Source: Promicromonospora sp. AC04
GTDB lineage: Bacteria; Actinomycetota; Actinomycetes; Actinomycetales; Cellulomonadaceae
Direction of reading: 5' to 3'
Assembly: GCF_003058225.1 (NCBI RefSeq)
Contig: NZ_QBUG01000001.1
Span: 124,001 to 188,000 of the forward strand
DNA: 64,000 bases
Position 1 is the stretch's first letter. Each line of letters opens with the position of its first letter. The position numbers and the translations under genes were made by a program. The notes under the pieces were generated by a model. The model saw only the letters and a program-made list of their open reading frames with translations. It had not been told where the DNA came from and did not search any database. Shown here in pieces: positions 10,484 to 19,598 of the stretch.

Positions 10484-10523
10484 TACCAATTAGCGGGTGA
10501 TCTTCTACCAACCGGGGGGTGAT
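10484..10523. promoter_or_regulatory. Two 18-bp direct repeats with 22-bp period upstream of the LamG gene
   Basis: The imperfect repeats TACCAATTAGCGGGTGAT and TACCAACCGGGGGGTGAT begin 22 bp apart (about two helical turns) in an unusually AT-rich patch 35-75 bp upstream of the LamG gene. Next to them is AAAACGCTTT, a near-palindrome with a central CG. Tandem sites on one DNA face suggest an activator or repressor binding region for the LamG/RHS pair. The protein that binds is unknown. Confidence 0.4.
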
Positions 10524-10619
10524 ATTTCGAGCTACCTCACGGAGAGCCGCCAGTCGATGCCCATCGCGCAACTGGCACCCATGGCGGCCGCACAGCCGAG
10601 GCTCAGGTGGTCAGCTCTT

Positions 10620-10961
10620 TCAGTCCCGGTCGCCCTCGAGCGCGGCAATGCGATGCTCGAGCCGCCTGATCCGGTCGTACAGGTCCACCAGGGTCACGCC
10701 GTCGGCAACGACGCCCGGCCGGTGGCGGTGCCGCCGGACGAAGTCCTCACGAGTCTCCCCGGCTCCCTGCTCGAACGAGGTGCCGGCTGCCCAGCCCGTC
10801 GGTTCCGCACGGCTGGCTCCCCCGCCCGTCGGCTCCGGGATGCTCGGGAAGAGCGGCTCACGGAGCTTCTTCTGCAGGCGCCTGATAAGCACGCCGCCGA
10901 AGATCACCGCGAGCAGCGCGCCCAGCGGGATCACGAGCCAGAACAAGGGAGTCTCGAGCAT
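10620..10961 (-). CDS. Small single-pass membrane protein, unknown function (113 aa)
   Basis: I do not recognise a family. The protein begins with one clear transmembrane helix (WLVIPLGALLAVIFGGVLI, about residues 8-26) followed by a basic stop-transfer stretch (RRLQKKLR). A glycine/proline-rich middle and a short C-terminal amphipathic region (VDLYDRIRRLEHRIAALEGD) that could form a coiled coil complete it. The predicted layout is a membrane anchor with a cytoplasmic tail. It lies alone between the ABC transporter operon and the LamG/RHS pair on the same strand. The reading frame has normal high-GC third-position bias and no competing frame is better, so it is probably a real gene. Confidence 0.65.
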   Translation of the reverse strand: MLETPLFWLVIPLGALLAVIFGGVLIRRLQKKLREPLFPSIPEPTGGGASRAEPTGWAAGTSFEQGAGETREDFVRRHRHRPGVVADGVTLVDLYDRIRRLEHRIAALEGDRD

Positions 10962-11023
10962 GACGTCAGGCTAGCGGCGGCCGGGGGCCGGGCGGCACCG
11001 TTTACACGACCCTGTTTGCGCAG

Positions 11024-11066
11024 GTGTGTTGCCGTGAGTAGACGATGTCTACTCACGGCAACACAC
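11024..11066. terminator. Perfect 20-bp-arm palindrome downstream of the ABC transporter operon
   Basis: GTGTGTTGCCGTGAGTAGAC is followed by GAT and then its exact reverse complement. The element sits 45 bp past the stop codon of the last transporter gene, so it could end the long minus-strand transcript. There is no T-run on either side. A protein-binding or REP-like element is therefore also possible. Confidence 0.55.
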
Positions 11067-11111
11067 TGCGGACCAGCACCTTCCGCCGATCGGTCCCGGC
11101 GGTGGCACTCG

Positions 11112-12191
11112 CTACCGCGCCACCAGGTCCGGCAGCTCGCCGTCCACCAGTCCCGAGGTGTGCAGGTGGCACGCCACCAGGCGCCCCTCCTCTGCCTGCG
11201 CCGTCCGTCCCAGCACGGGCAGCTCAGTACGGCACACGTCCATGGCGTGCGGGCACCGGGGCGCGAACGGGCAGCCCGGCGGGCGCTTGGACAGGTCGGG
11301 CGGCGCACCCGGGATGCCGGTGAGCTCCCGCCGCGGCCCGTGCAGCGGAGGGAACGACCCGAGCAGCCCCGCCGAGTACGGGTGCCGCGGCTTCGCGTAG
11401 ACGTCCCGGGCCACCGCCGTCTCCACGATCTCGCCCGCGTACATGACGGCGATCCGGTCGGCGACCTCGACGAGCAGCGACACGTCGTGCGTGATGAGCA
11501 CCACCGAGAAGCCCAGCCGCTCGCGCAGCTCCATCACCTGCTCGAGGATCTGGCGCTGCATCACCACGTCGAGCGCCGTCGTGGGCTCGTCCATGATGAG
11601 CACCTGCGGCTCCAGCGCGAGGGCCATCGCGATCATGACGCGCTGCCGCATGCCGCCGGAGAGCTGGTGCGGATAGGCCCGCAGCCGGTCGGCCGAGATG
11701 CCGACGAGCCGCAGCAGCTCGGCAGCCCGCTCCCGCGCCTCCGCGCGTCGCATCCCGGGCCGGTGCGCCAGGATCCCGTCGATGAGCTGCCGCTCGACCC
11801 GGAACACCGGGTTGAGCGAGCTCATGGCGCCCTGGAACACGATGGCGATGTCGCGCCAGCGGGCGGCCCGCAGGTCGGCGTCGGACAGCGAGAGCAGGTC
11901 CGCGCGCTTGCCGTCGCGGCCCGTGAGCCACACCTCGCCGCCCGTGATGAGGCCGGGCGGCGGCAGGAGCCGCGTCGCCGCGTAGGCGAGGGTCGACTTG
12001 CCACAGCCCGACTCCCCCGCCAGCCCGAGCACCTCGCCCCGGTTCAGGGTGAGCGAGACCTCCCGAAGCACGTGCGTGGGGTCGTCGCCGAACCCGTAGT
12101 CGACGCTCAGGTTCCGAATCTCCAGGACGGGGTCCGACGTCGGCGCCGTCGGCCGCGTGCCGGTCTGCCTGCTCGTGTCCGTCTGGCTCAT
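11112..12191 (-). CDS. Dipeptide/oligosaccharide ABC transporter ATPase (OppD type)
   Basis: This 359-aa ATPase powers the adjacent dipeptide-type importer. It shows Walker A GESGCGKST (about residue 60), a Q-loop in VFQGAMSSLNP, the ABC signature LSGGMRQR, Walker B VLIMDEPTTALDV and the H-loop LITHDVSLL. The C-terminal cysteine motif CPFAPRCPHAMDVC is the OppD/F hallmark. The ATG overlaps the upstream permease stop as ATGA, which fixes the start and indicates translational coupling. It is the last gene of the GH3-binding protein-ATPase-permease-permease-ATPase operon. In many homologues the substrate is peptides. Linkage to a GH3 enzyme suggests beta-linked oligosaccharides here, which is inference. 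Confidence 0.93.
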   Translation of the reverse strand: MSQTDTSRQTGTRPTAPTSDPVLEIRNLSVDYGFGDDPTHVLREVSLTLNRGEVLGLAGESGCGKSTLAYAATRLLPPPGLITGGEVWLTGRDGKRADLLSLSDADLRAARWRDIAIVFQGAMSSLNPVFRVERQLIDGILAHRPGMRRAEARERAAELLRLVGISADRLRAYPHQLSGGMRQRVMIAMALALEPQVLIMDEPTTALDVVMQRQILEQVMELRERLGFSVVLITHDVSLLVEVADRIAVMYAGEIVETAVARDVYAKPRHPYSAGLLGSFPPLHGPRRELTGIPGAPPDLSKRPPGCPFAPRCPHAMDVCRTELPVLGRTAQAEEGRLVACHLHTSGLVDGELPDLVAR

Positions 12192-13105
12192 GACCGTGCC
12201 TCCCGCACCACCGGGGTGAACCCCACGCGCGGCCGGATGCCCCGGCGGCGCAGCGAGCGCGCATGCAGGCCGGTGGACCGCAGGCGGGGGTTGACGATCT
12301 CGTCGATGCCGAAGTTGACCAGCGTCAGGGCCATGCCGAGCAGCGCGATGCACGCCCCGGCCGGCACGAACCACCACCACGCGCCACGCTGCAACGCGAG
12401 GTTGTTCTGCGCCCAGAACAGGATGGTGCCCCAGTTCCACTCGCTGACCGGCGTGATGCCGATGAACGACAGGGTGACCTGAGACAGCACGGCGAAGGTA
12501 ACGGTGCCCACGAACCCGGAGGCGATCACAGCCGTCAGGTTGGGCATCACCTCGGCGAGCACGAGGCGCCAGGTGCGCTCCCCGTTGGCCCGGGCCGCCT
12601 CCACGAAGTCGCGCTTGCGCAGCGACAGCGTCTGGGCCCGCAGCACGCGCGCGCCCCAGGCCCAGCCGGTCGCCCCGATGACCAGCGCGACGGTGAGCCC
12701 GCCCGCCGAGGGCAGCTGCGCGGCAATCAGGATGATCAGCGGCAGCTGAGGGATGACCAGGAACATGTTCGAGAGCGCGGAGAGCGACTCGTCGCCCACA
12801 CCGCCGACGAACCCGGCGGTCACGCCGATGAGCACACCCACGACGGTGGCGCTCACCCCGGCGACCAGGCCCACGACCAGCACGCCGCGGGTGCCGACGA
12901 CGAGCTGCGACAGGATGTCGCGGCCCGTGTGGTCGGTGCCGAGCCAGTGCGCGGCGGACGGCGGGCTGAGCAGCGCGTCGCTCACCTGGTTCGGGTCGTA
13001 CGGCGCGATCCACGGGCCCAGCAGCGCGAGCAGCGTGAAGAAGCCGAGGATGACCAGGCCCGTGATCACCTTGCCGTTGCGCAGGAACATCAGCCGGTTG
13101 TTCAT
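12188..13105 (-). CDS. ABC transporter permease (DppC/OppC type)
   Basis: A 305-aa inner-membrane permease with an N-terminal helix (VITGLVILGFFTLLALLGPW), the APYDPN motif typical of DppC proteins, and the LGTDHTGRDILSQLV motif. A BPD-type EAA loop (FVEAARANGERTWRLVLAEVMPN) would contact the ATPase. About six membrane segments are visible. Both ends overlap neighbours as ATGA, so it is part of a tightly coupled operon. It forms the channel together with the DppB-type partner immediately upstream. The ATG at the overlap was chosen; longer in-frame extensions would run into the partner gene. Confidence 0.93.
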   Translation of the reverse strand: MNNRLMFLRNGKVITGLVILGFFTLLALLGPWIAPYDPNQVSDALLSPPSAAHWLGTDHTGRDILSQLVVGTRGVLVVGLVAGVSATVVGVLIGVTAGFVGGVGDESLSALSNMFLVIPQLPLIILIAAQLPSAGGLTVALVIGATGWAWGARVLRAQTLSLRKRDFVEAARANGERTWRLVLAEVMPNLTAVIASGFVGTVTFAVLSQVTLSFIGITPVSEWNWGTILFWAQNNLALQRGAWWWFVPAGACIALLGMALTLVNFGIDEIVNPRLRSTGLHARSLRRRGIRPRVGFTPVVREARS

Positions 13106-14085
13106 CGGTCCTCCGTCCGGGTGCGGGGGTCGAGCAGGGCGTAGGCGAGGTCGGCCACCATGTTCGCCACCAGGACGGACAGCGTGATGACCAGGAAGCA
13201 GCCCTGCATCAGCGGGTAGTCGTGCGTGGAGACCGCCTGGTAGAGCGTGTAGCCGATGCCCTGGTAGGAGAAGACCATCTCCATGATCAGCGTGCCGCCG
13301 ACCACGAAGCCGAGGGACAGCGCGAAGCTGGAGACCTGCGGCAGCACTGCGTTGCGAGCCGCGTAGCCGAGCATGACTTCGCGTTCCGGCAGGCCCTTGG
13401 CGTGCGCCACGGTGACGTAGTCCTCCGAGGAGACCGTCACCATCATGTTGCGCATGCCGAGCACCCAGCCCGCCACGGACGAGAGCACGACCGTGAGGGC
13501 CGGCAGGAATCCGTAGTAGATGACCGAGCCGATGAACTCGCCCGAGAACGCGGGCACCAGGCCGCGGTCGTAGCTGCCGCTGGACGGGAACCAGCCCAGG
13601 TTCACGGACAGCACCGCGATGGTGATCAGCCCGAGCCAGAAGTACGGCACGGCCTGGAAGAACGTCGCCACGGGCAGCAGCCCGTCGGCCCACGTCCCGC
13701 GGCGCCAGCCGAGGAACGTGCCGATGAGCGAGCCGATCACGAACGCGATGATCGTGGCGACGCCGACCAGCCCCACCGTCCACGGCAGCGACTGGTTGAC
13801 GATGTCGGCCACCGGGGTCGGGAAGTGCGTGAACGACAGGCCAAGGTCGCCGCGCAGGAGCAGGCCCCAGTAGTCGACGTACTGCTGCCACATGGTGGTG
13901 TCCTGGTCCAGACCGAACAGCACCCGCAGCGAGTGCTCCGCATTGCTGTCGATGCGGCCCTGCATGCGGCCCAGCAGGGCCGTCACCGGGTCGCCGGGCA
14001 GCATGCGCGGGATGAAGAAGTTGATGGTGATCGCGGCCCACGCCGTCAGCGCGTAGAACGCGACCCTCCGTAGCAGGAACCTCAT
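13102..14085 (-). CDS. ABC transporter permease (DppB/OppB type)
   Basis: A 327-aa inner-membrane permease. It opens with [19 protein letters not shown], followed by the conserved [11 protein letters not shown] motif of DppB proteins and [14 protein letters not shown] in the first large loop. The EAA-like loop [20 protein letters not shown] is present, and six membrane segments are expected. The start codon overlaps the upstream ATPase stop as ATGA, ruling out the longer frame that continues upstream. It pairs with the DppC-type permease encoded next. The loop signatures match those Opp-type systems that, in cellulolytic bacteria, import cello- or xyloglucan-oligosaccharides; substrate assignment is inference from family and context. 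Confidence 0.93.
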   Translation of the reverse strand: MRFLLRRVAFYALTAWAAITINFFIPRMLPGDPVTALLGRMQGRIDSNAEHSLRVLFGLDQDTTMWQQYVDYWGLLLRGDLGLSFTHFPTPVADIVNQSLPWTVGLVGVATIIAFVIGSLIGTFLGWRRGTWADGLLPVATFFQAVPYFWLGLITIAVLSVNLGWFPSSGSYDRGLVPAFSGEFIGSVIYYGFLPALTVVLSSVAGWVLGMRNMMVTVSSEDYVTVAHAKGLPEREVMLGYAARNAVLPQVSSFALSLGFVVGGTLIMEMVFSYQGIGYTLYQAVSTHDYPLMQGCFLVITLSVLVANMVADLAYALLDPRTRTEDR

Positions 14086-15191
14086 GCGGCCGCCTCCCCG
14101 TTGCGGGCGGTCCGGCCGACGTCGGACGGCGAGCCGCTGCCGCCGGCCGGAACCAAGGGCCGGTCGTCCCGGTCGCTGTATCCCCAGCAGGCGGCCGCCC
14201 GCCCGGCCGAGACCTCGATCAGCTCCGGCGTCTCGCGCCGGCACAGGTCGGTCGCGTACGGGCAGCGCGGGGCGAAGCGGCACCCGGGCGGCGGGTCGAC
14301 GAGGCTCGGCGGCTCGCCGCCGGTCCCCTGGTCCCGCACGGCCGCAGCCCCGGCGCCCGCCAGGTCGTCGGGGTCGGGCGCGGAGGCCACCAGCAGGCGC
14401 GTGTAGGGGTGCAGCGGCTCCTGGGTGACCGACTCGCTGTCGCCGGTCTCCATGACCTGCCCCGCGTACAGCACGGTGGTCCGGTCGGCGAAGTACCGCG
14501 CCGAGGCGATGTCGTGGGTGATATACAGGACGGCGATGCCGAGCCGGTCGCGCAGGTCCGCCAGGAGGTTGAGGATGCCCAGGCGGATCGAGACGTCCAG
14601 CATCGAGACGGGCTCGTCCGCGAGCAGCACCTCGGGGTCGGCGGCGAGCGCCCGCGCGATGGCGATGCGCTGTCGCTGCCCGCCCGACAGCTCGTGCGGG
14701 TAGGAGTCGACGTACCGTGCTGCGGGCGTGAGGTGCACACGCTCCAGCAGCTCGGTCAGGGCTGCCTCCAGCTCCTTGCCCCGGAGCTTGCCCCCGATGG
14801 ACTGGCGCCGGTGCAGCCGCAGCGCCCGGGTCAGCGTGTAGCGCACCGGGTGCACGGGGTTCAGGGAAGCGAACGGGTCCTGGAAGATCATCTGCACGCG
14901 TCGCACGTACGCGCGGAACGCCCGGCGGCCGTGCGCCCGTGCGTCGGCCCCGTCCAGCAGCACCTGGCCGTCCGTGATCGGGATCAGCCCGGCCAGCAGC
15001 CGGGCCACCGTGGACTTGCCGGAGCCCGACTCCCCCACCACGGCCAGCACCTGGCCGCGGTGGAGCTCGAGGTCCACGCCGTCCACGGCGTGGATCGCCC
15101 GGGCGGGCGGGCGCCCGTTGATGCGGCGTCCGCCCGCCCGGAAGTGCTTGGTGAGGCCGTGCGCGGCCAGCACCGGTGTGCTCTGGCTCAT
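14082..15191 (-). CDS. Dipeptide/oligosaccharide ABC transporter ATPase (OppF type)
   Basis: The 369-aa second ATPase of the importer. Motifs are Walker [11 protein letters not shown]-loop [12 protein letters not shown], signature LSGGQRQR, Walker [14 protein letters not shown] and H-loop YITHDIASA. The OppF-type C-terminal cysteine cluster [14 protein letters not shown] is present, followed by a short disordered glycine-rich tail. The ATG overlaps the binding-protein stop by one base (TGATG), so the two are translationally coupled. Unlike its partner ATPase encoded three genes downstream, it has the F-type insertion after the first beta strand. Confidence 0.92.
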   Translation of the reverse strand: MSQSTPVLAAHGLTKHFRAGGRRINGRPPARAIHAVDGVDLELHRGQVLAVVGESGSGKSTVARLLAGLIPITDGQVLLDGADARAHGRRAFRAYVRRVQMIFQDPFASLNPVHPVRYTLTRALRLHRRQSIGGKLRGKELEAALTELLERVHLTPAARYVDSYPHELSGGQRQRIAIARALAADPEVLLADEPVSMLDVSIRLGILNLLADLRDRLGIAVLYITHDIASARYFADRTTVLYAGQVMETGDSESVTQEPLHPYTRLLVASAPDPDDLAGAGAAAVRDQGTGGEPPSLVDPPPGCRFAPRCPYATDLCRRETPELIEVSAGRAAACWGYSDRDDRPLVPAGGSGSPSDVGRTARNGEAAA

Positions 15192-16864
15192 CAGCCTTCC
15201 GCAGGCTCGAGGTTCATCAGGATCTGGGCGGCCTGCACCCCGGTGGGCTGCGGCTGGTTGTACGGGTCCTCCTCGGAGGGCCAGCCCACGTAGTTCTGCG
15301 TCGAGTACTGCGCGGTGGCCGGGCGGGTCCAGATGGCGATGCCCGGCACCTCCTCGACGAAGACCCGCTGGATCGTCGCGAGCGCCTCGGTGCGCGTGGC
15401 GTCGTCGGTCGCCGACGCGTAGTCGGCGAGCGCCGTGGTCACGTCGTCGTTCTGGAACCGGCCGAAGTTCCAGGTGGCCGGCTCGCCCGCCTTCACGTAC
15501 TGCGCGCCGTCCATGATGTCGGCGTACATGTCCCAGGGGGTGGCGCCGCCGTCGGTCCAGTGCAGCGTGGCCTGGAAGTCGCCCGGCGGGATGATGTCGG
15601 CGAACCAGCCGTCCTGGTTGACGGGGTTGACCGTGGCGGTGACGCCGAGCTCGGCGGCCGAGTTCTTGATGAGGTCCAGCGCGGTCAGGTAGTCGTTCCA
15701 GCCGGCCGGGTTGACCAGCTCGAAGGTGACGTCCTCGCCGTCGGGGTCGACGAGCTGCTCGCCCTCCCAGGTGTAGCCGGCGTCCTCCAGGAGGGCGCGG
15801 GCGCCCTCGACGTCGACCGCGTACTCCTCGCCGACATAGTCCTCGGCGAGGAACGGCTCACCGGCGGGCATCGGCATGCCGGTGACGCTGGTCAGCGCGG
15901 GGTTGACGCCGGACGTCGCGACGTCGACGAGCTCCTGGCGGTCGATCACCATGTTCAGCGCCTGCCGGAACGCCTTGTCGTCGAACGGCTTGGTCTCGTT
16001 GTTCAGGTAGAGCACGTCGATGCCGAGCGCGCCCGCGGCGTACTGGTTGTAGTGCTCGGGGTCCTGGGCGATGTAGACGTTCTCGAAGTCGGCGATGAAC
16101 GTCCAGCCCCACTGCGCCTCACCGGTGGTCAGGGCCGTCGTGAGGGCGTTGTTGTCGTTGTAGGACGAGTACCGGATCTCCGGGACCGCCGGCTGGCCGC
16201 CCCAGTAGTCGTCGCGGGCCACGACGGTGGCGGCCTGCGGCGTCCAGGACTTCAGCGTGTACGGGCCGGTACCCACGGGGTCGGGGTTGGTGTCGGTGGT
16301 CGGGTCCTCGACGTCGGCCCAGATGTGCTCGGGCACCATGACCAGGTCGTACAGCTTGGACTGGTTGACGAACTGCCCGGCGGTGAACGAGACGGTCACG
16401 GTGGTGCCGTCGGTCTCGATCTTGTCGTAGGGCAGGGCGCCGGTGTTGAGCGCCTCGAAGTCCTTGCGGAGCTGGATGGAGAACGCGACGTCGTCGGCCG
16501 TGAACTCCTCGCCGTCCGACCAGGTGACGCCCTCGCGGGGCGTGATGACCGCCTCGGTGAAGTCCTCGTTCCACTCGACGCTCTCGGCGAGCCAGGGCTC
16601 CGGCTCCTCGGACGGCCGGGCCTGGTTGCGCATCATCAGCGGCTCGTAGATCGTGAACGCGTAGCCCAGCGAGAGCGCGGACGAGCCCGTGGCGAACGGG
16701 CTGTGGTTCTCCGTCTGGACGCCGTTCGGCATGCCGACGGTCAGGGTCTCTCCGCCGCCGGCCTGGGTGGCGGTGCCGCCACCGCCTCCGCCGCTGCAGG
16801 CCGTGGCCAGCAGCGCGACGGCTGCCGCGGCCGCCGCAACGGCGACGTGCTTGTGAATCCTCAC
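15191..16864 (-). CDS. Solute-binding lipoprotein, family 5 (SBP_bac_5)
   Basis: This 557-aa extracytoplasmic binding protein delivers substrate to the dipeptide-type permeases. The signal peptide ends in a lipobox (LLATAC), so it should be lipid-anchored on the outer face of the membrane, followed by a glycine-rich spacer. Family 5 features include [20 protein letters not shown] and [16 protein letters not shown]. The ribosome site AAGGAGG lies just upstream of the start. It follows the GH3 gene by 51 bp on the same strand. Family 5 proteins bind peptides, nickel or oligosaccharides. The GH3 partner favours beta-linked oligosaccharides, not demonstrable from sequence alone. Confidence 0.92.
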   Translation of the reverse strand: MRIHKHVAVAAAAAAVALLATACSGGGGGGTATQAGGGETLTVGMPNGVQTENHSPFATGSSALSLGYAFTIYEPLMMRNQARPSEEPEPWLAESVEWNEDFTEAVITPREGVTWSDGEEFTADDVAFSIQLRKDFEALNTGALPYDKIETDGTTVTVSFTAGQFVNQSKLYDLVMVPEHIWADVEDPTTDTNPDPVGTGPYTLKSWTPQAATVVARDDYWGGQPAVPEIRYSSYNDNNALTTALTTGEAQWGWTFIADFENVYIAQDPEHYNQYAAGALGIDVLYLNNETKPFDDKAFRQALNMVIDRQELVDVATSGVNPALTSVTGMPMPAGEPFLAEDYVGEEYAVDVEGARALLEDAGYTWEGEQLVDPDGEDVTFELVNPAGWNDYLTALDLIKNSAAELGVTATVNPVNQDGWFADIIPPGDFQATLHWTDGGATPWDMYADIMDGAQYVKAGEPATWNFGRFQNDDVTTALADYASATDDATRTEALATIQRVFVEEVPGIAIWTRPATAQYSTQNYVGWPSEEDPYNQPQPTGVQAAQILMNLEPAEG

Positions 16865-16915
16865 GGTGTGCCTCCTTGCACAGATCCCACAGGTGCGGGA
16901 CAGATGGTTATGTAT

Positions 16916-19507
16916 TCACTTGGTTCCGGCGCCGGGAAAGTCCCCGGGCCGGACGGTCAGCTCGTTGCTCAGTCGCAGGTCCGCCACCGACCTGCCGGTA
17001 CGCAGCCGGTAGGTGCCCGGCGGCGTGGTCCAGCCCTTGGCCTGCGGGTCCCAGACCTGCAGCGCCCGGGCCGGGACGGGTACGCGGACCGTCGCGCTGC
17101 CCATGGCCGGCACGTCCGCCACCGCGAACCCGCCGAGCCACCGCACGGGGCGGCTCAGGCCGCCGCCGGGCGCCTCGAGGTAGACCTGGATCACCTCGCG
17201 GCCCGCGCGCGGGCCGGTGTTCCGGACGGTCACGTACACGGTCAGGGTCGCGGGGGCGTCGTGGGCCTCGCCCCGGGCGAGGACGGCGTCCTCGTACTCC
17301 CAGCTGGTCCAGCCCAGGCCGTGCCCGAACGGCGCGGCGGGCACCGGGGCGTCCGGCGCGGCGCCGGCCGGCCCGGCCGCGAGCCGCCGCTCCCAGGCCC
17401 GGTAGCCGACGTCGGTCCCCTCGGCGTAGTCGACGACGCCGTCCACGGGCCGCGCGTGCGGCACGGGGACGTCCTCGAACCGCGCGGGGAGCGTCCACGG
17501 CAGGCGGCCGGACGGCTCGGTGGCTCCGGTCAGCACGTCGGCGAGCGCCGTGCCGGCCTCCTGCCCCGGCAGCCAGCCCCACAGCACCGTCGGCACGTCG
17601 TGCAGCCACGGCAGCAGCACGGGCGCGCCGGCATTGACGACGACGACGGTGCGCGGGTTGGCCGCCACGACGCGGCGCACGAGCTCGTCCTGGTTGCCGG
17701 GCAGGTTCAGGTCGGGGCGGTCGTAGCCCTCGGACTCGACCTCGGCGGTGGTGCCGATCAGCACCACGGCGACGTCGGCGGCCGCGGCGGCCTCGACCGC
17801 CCGGGCCAGCTCCTCCTCGGCCGACGGGCCGGGCAGCCGGTGCACCAGGGCGGCGCGCACGAAGTGCCCGTAGCCCACGGCGTGCACCACCTGCAGGGTC
17901 ACGTCGACGACGGCGGTGCCGTGCGCGGTGGCGAGCGCCGCGATCGGGTGGTTGTGCCCCGAGGACAGCACGATGCCCTCGTCCACGCGGGTGCTGCCCG
18001 CGGCGATCTCGGCGCCGTCGATGCCCACCCGGTGCACGCCGACGGTGCCGACGCCCAGCTCGTGCGCGCCCGGCTCGTCGAGGCGGACCTCGGCGCGCAG
18101 GCGGACGGCGTCGGCGTCGGGCCGCACGTCGTGCAGCCAGCCGGTCCACTCGTGGGCCGTGTACTCCTCGAGCGTGCTGCCGTCGGCGGCGAGCAGCGTC
18201 ACGTGCAGCCCTGGCTCGCCGGTGACCGGGTCGGTGCACCGGTCGACGTCGAGCTCCGGCGGGTTGTGCAGGGCCCGGGCGCCGGCCAGCAGCGTCACCT
18301 CGGAGCCCTGCGGCAGCGCGGCGCGCAGCTCGTCGGCGGGGTAGGTGAGGCGGTCGGGGTTGACGAACGACGAGCCGCCGCCCTGGAAGAACGGCTCGAC
18401 GGCCGCGGGGCCGAGCAGCGCGACGCGCAACGGCCGGGTCCCGTCGTGCACCAGCGGCACCAGCCCGACGTCGTCCTTCAGCACGACGACGGAGCGGGCG
18501 GCGAGCTCCCGCAGGAGACCACCCGACGTCGTCGGCGGGATCGTTGCTGATTCCTGTCCCGTTCTGGGCGCGATGTTCGCGCCCGCACCGTTGGCGTCGG
18601 GGCCCGGCGCGGCGGTATCCGGGAGCGTGAGGTGCCCCGTGCGGCGGGCGAGGCGCAGCAGGCGCAGCACCTTGTCGTCGAGCTCCGACTCGGCCACCTC
18701 GCCGGAGCGGACGGCGTCGAGCAGGCCGTCGCCCCACGGGCCGTCCGGCCCGGGCATCTGCAGGTCGAGCCCGCCGCGCACGGCGGGCGCCACGGACTGG
18801 GTGGCCACCCAGTCGCTGACGAACAGGCCGTCGTAGCCCCACTCCTCCTTGAGCAGGTCGACCACCAGCGGCCGGTGCTCCAGCAGCGGGGCGGAGACGC
18901 CCCCGATGTCGGCGCCGTTGTAGGCACCCATTACCGACCAGGGGTTGACCTCGTGCACCAGCCGCTCGAAGGGCGCCAGGTAGGTCTCGCGCAGCGTCCG
19001 CTCGTCCAGGCGCGCGATGTACCGGGTGCGCTCGGTCTCGGAGTCGTTGGCGACGTAGTGCTTGACGCACATGCCGACGCCGTGGCCCTGCGCGGCGCCC
19101 ACGAGCGCCACCGCGATCTCGGCCGTCAGGTGCGGGTCCTCGGAGTAGCACTCGAAGTGCCTGCCGCCCACCGGGGTGCGCTGCAGGTTCACCTGCGGGG
19201 CGAGCACGACGTCGACGCCGTGGCGCCGCGCCTCGGCGGCGAACAGCACGCCCGAGCGGCGGGCCAGGTCCAGGTCCCACGTGGCGGCCAGCGCGGAGGG
19301 CGCGGGGAACATCGCCGACGTCCCGCCGGCCGGGCCGCGCACGCCGACCGGGCCGTCGGACATCACCACCGGCTCCAGCCCGAGCCGGGGCACCGCCGTG
19401 GTCGCCCACATGGAGGCACCCACGACGAGCGAGACCTTCTCCTCGGCGGTGAGCTCGTCGAGGAGGCGGAGCAGCTCGGGCTCCGTGGTGATGGTCTGCG
19501 ATGACAA
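16916..19507 (-). CDS. GH3 beta-glucosidase with PA14 insert
   Basis: An 863-aa glycoside hydrolase family 3 enzyme without a signal peptide, so cytoplasmic. The N-terminal TIM-barrel domain starts with EEKVSLVVGASMW and GPVGVRG, includes the KHYVAND motif, and ends with the nucleophile in LFVSDWVAT (Asp near residue 231). The second domain (VVLKDDVGLVPL onward) is interrupted by a PA14-like insertion (about 370-540), as in KglB-type beta-glucosidases. A C-terminal Fn3-like domain (VYVTVRNTGPRAGREVIQVY) follows. The start is TTG, supported by GGAGA five bases upstream. It leads the operon with the Opp-type importer, so it likely cleaves imported beta-glycosides. The divergent TetR probably controls it through the operator at 19558-19571. 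Confidence 0.93.
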   Translation of the reverse strand: MSSQTITTEPELLRLLDELTAEEKVSLVVGASMWATTAVPRLGLEPVVMSDGPVGVRGPAGGTSAMFPAPSALAATWDLDLARRSGVLFAAEARRHGVDVVLAPQVNLQRTPVGGRHFECYSEDPHLTAEIAVALVGAAQGHGVGMCVKHYVANDSETERTRYIARLDERTLRETYLAPFERLVHEVNPWSVMGAYNGADIGGVSAPLLEHRPLVVDLLKEEWGYDGLFVSDWVATQSVAPAVRGGLDLQMPGPDGPWGDGLLDAVRSGEVAESELDDKVLRLLRLARRTGHLTLPDTAAPGPDANGAGANIAPRTGQESATIPPTTSGGLLRELAARSVVVLKDDVGLVPLVHDGTRPLRVALLGPAAVEPFFQGGGSSFVNPDRLTYPADELRAALPQGSEVTLLAGARALHNPPELDVDRCTDPVTGEPGLHVTLLAADGSTLEEYTAHEWTGWLHDVRPDADAVRLRAEVRLDEPGAHELGVGTVGVHRVGIDGAEIAAGSTRVDEGIVLSSGHNHPIAALATAHGTAVVDVTLQVVHAVGYGHFVRAALVHRLPGPSAEEELARAVEAAAAADVAVVLIGTTAEVESEGYDRPDLNLPGNQDELVRRVVAANPRTVVVVNAGAPVLLPWLHDVPTVLWGWLPGQEAGTALADVLTGATEPSGRLPWTLPARFEDVPVPHARPVDGVVDYAEGTDVGYRAWERRLAAGPAGAAPDAPVPAAPFGHGLGWTSWEYEDAVLARGEAHDAPATLTVYVTVRNTGPRAGREVIQVYLEAPGGGLSRPVRWLGGFAVADVPAMGSATVRVPVPARALQVWDPQAKGWTTPPGTYRLRTGRSVADLRLSNELTVRPGDFPGAGTK

Positions 19508-19557
19508 GTGTTTCTCCGTTCAGCGTCGGACGGCTGCCCGCATTCAACCACACTTAC

Positions 19558-19571
19558 TTACTGGTTAGTAA
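19558..19571. promoter_or_regulatory. TetR-type operator between GH3 and tetR
   Basis: TTACTGGTTAGTAA is an inverted repeat (TTACT, 4 bp, AGTAA) with an extra CTTAC half-site to its left (19553-19557). It sits between the divergent GH3 and TetR starts, 28 bp before the regulator's ATG. It is well placed to block both promoters, and is the expected binding site of the TetR encoded next to it. Confidence 0.75.
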
Positions 19572-19598
19572 GCCCGCAAACTTCTGTATCGTGAGGGC

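Noticed and set aside
10462-10500. Twelve-codon plus-strand ORF after a strong AGGAGG
   Set aside because: The Shine-Dalgarno match is only two bases from the ATG, too close to work, and the peptide overlaps the direct repeats. It is more likely chance within a regulatory patch.
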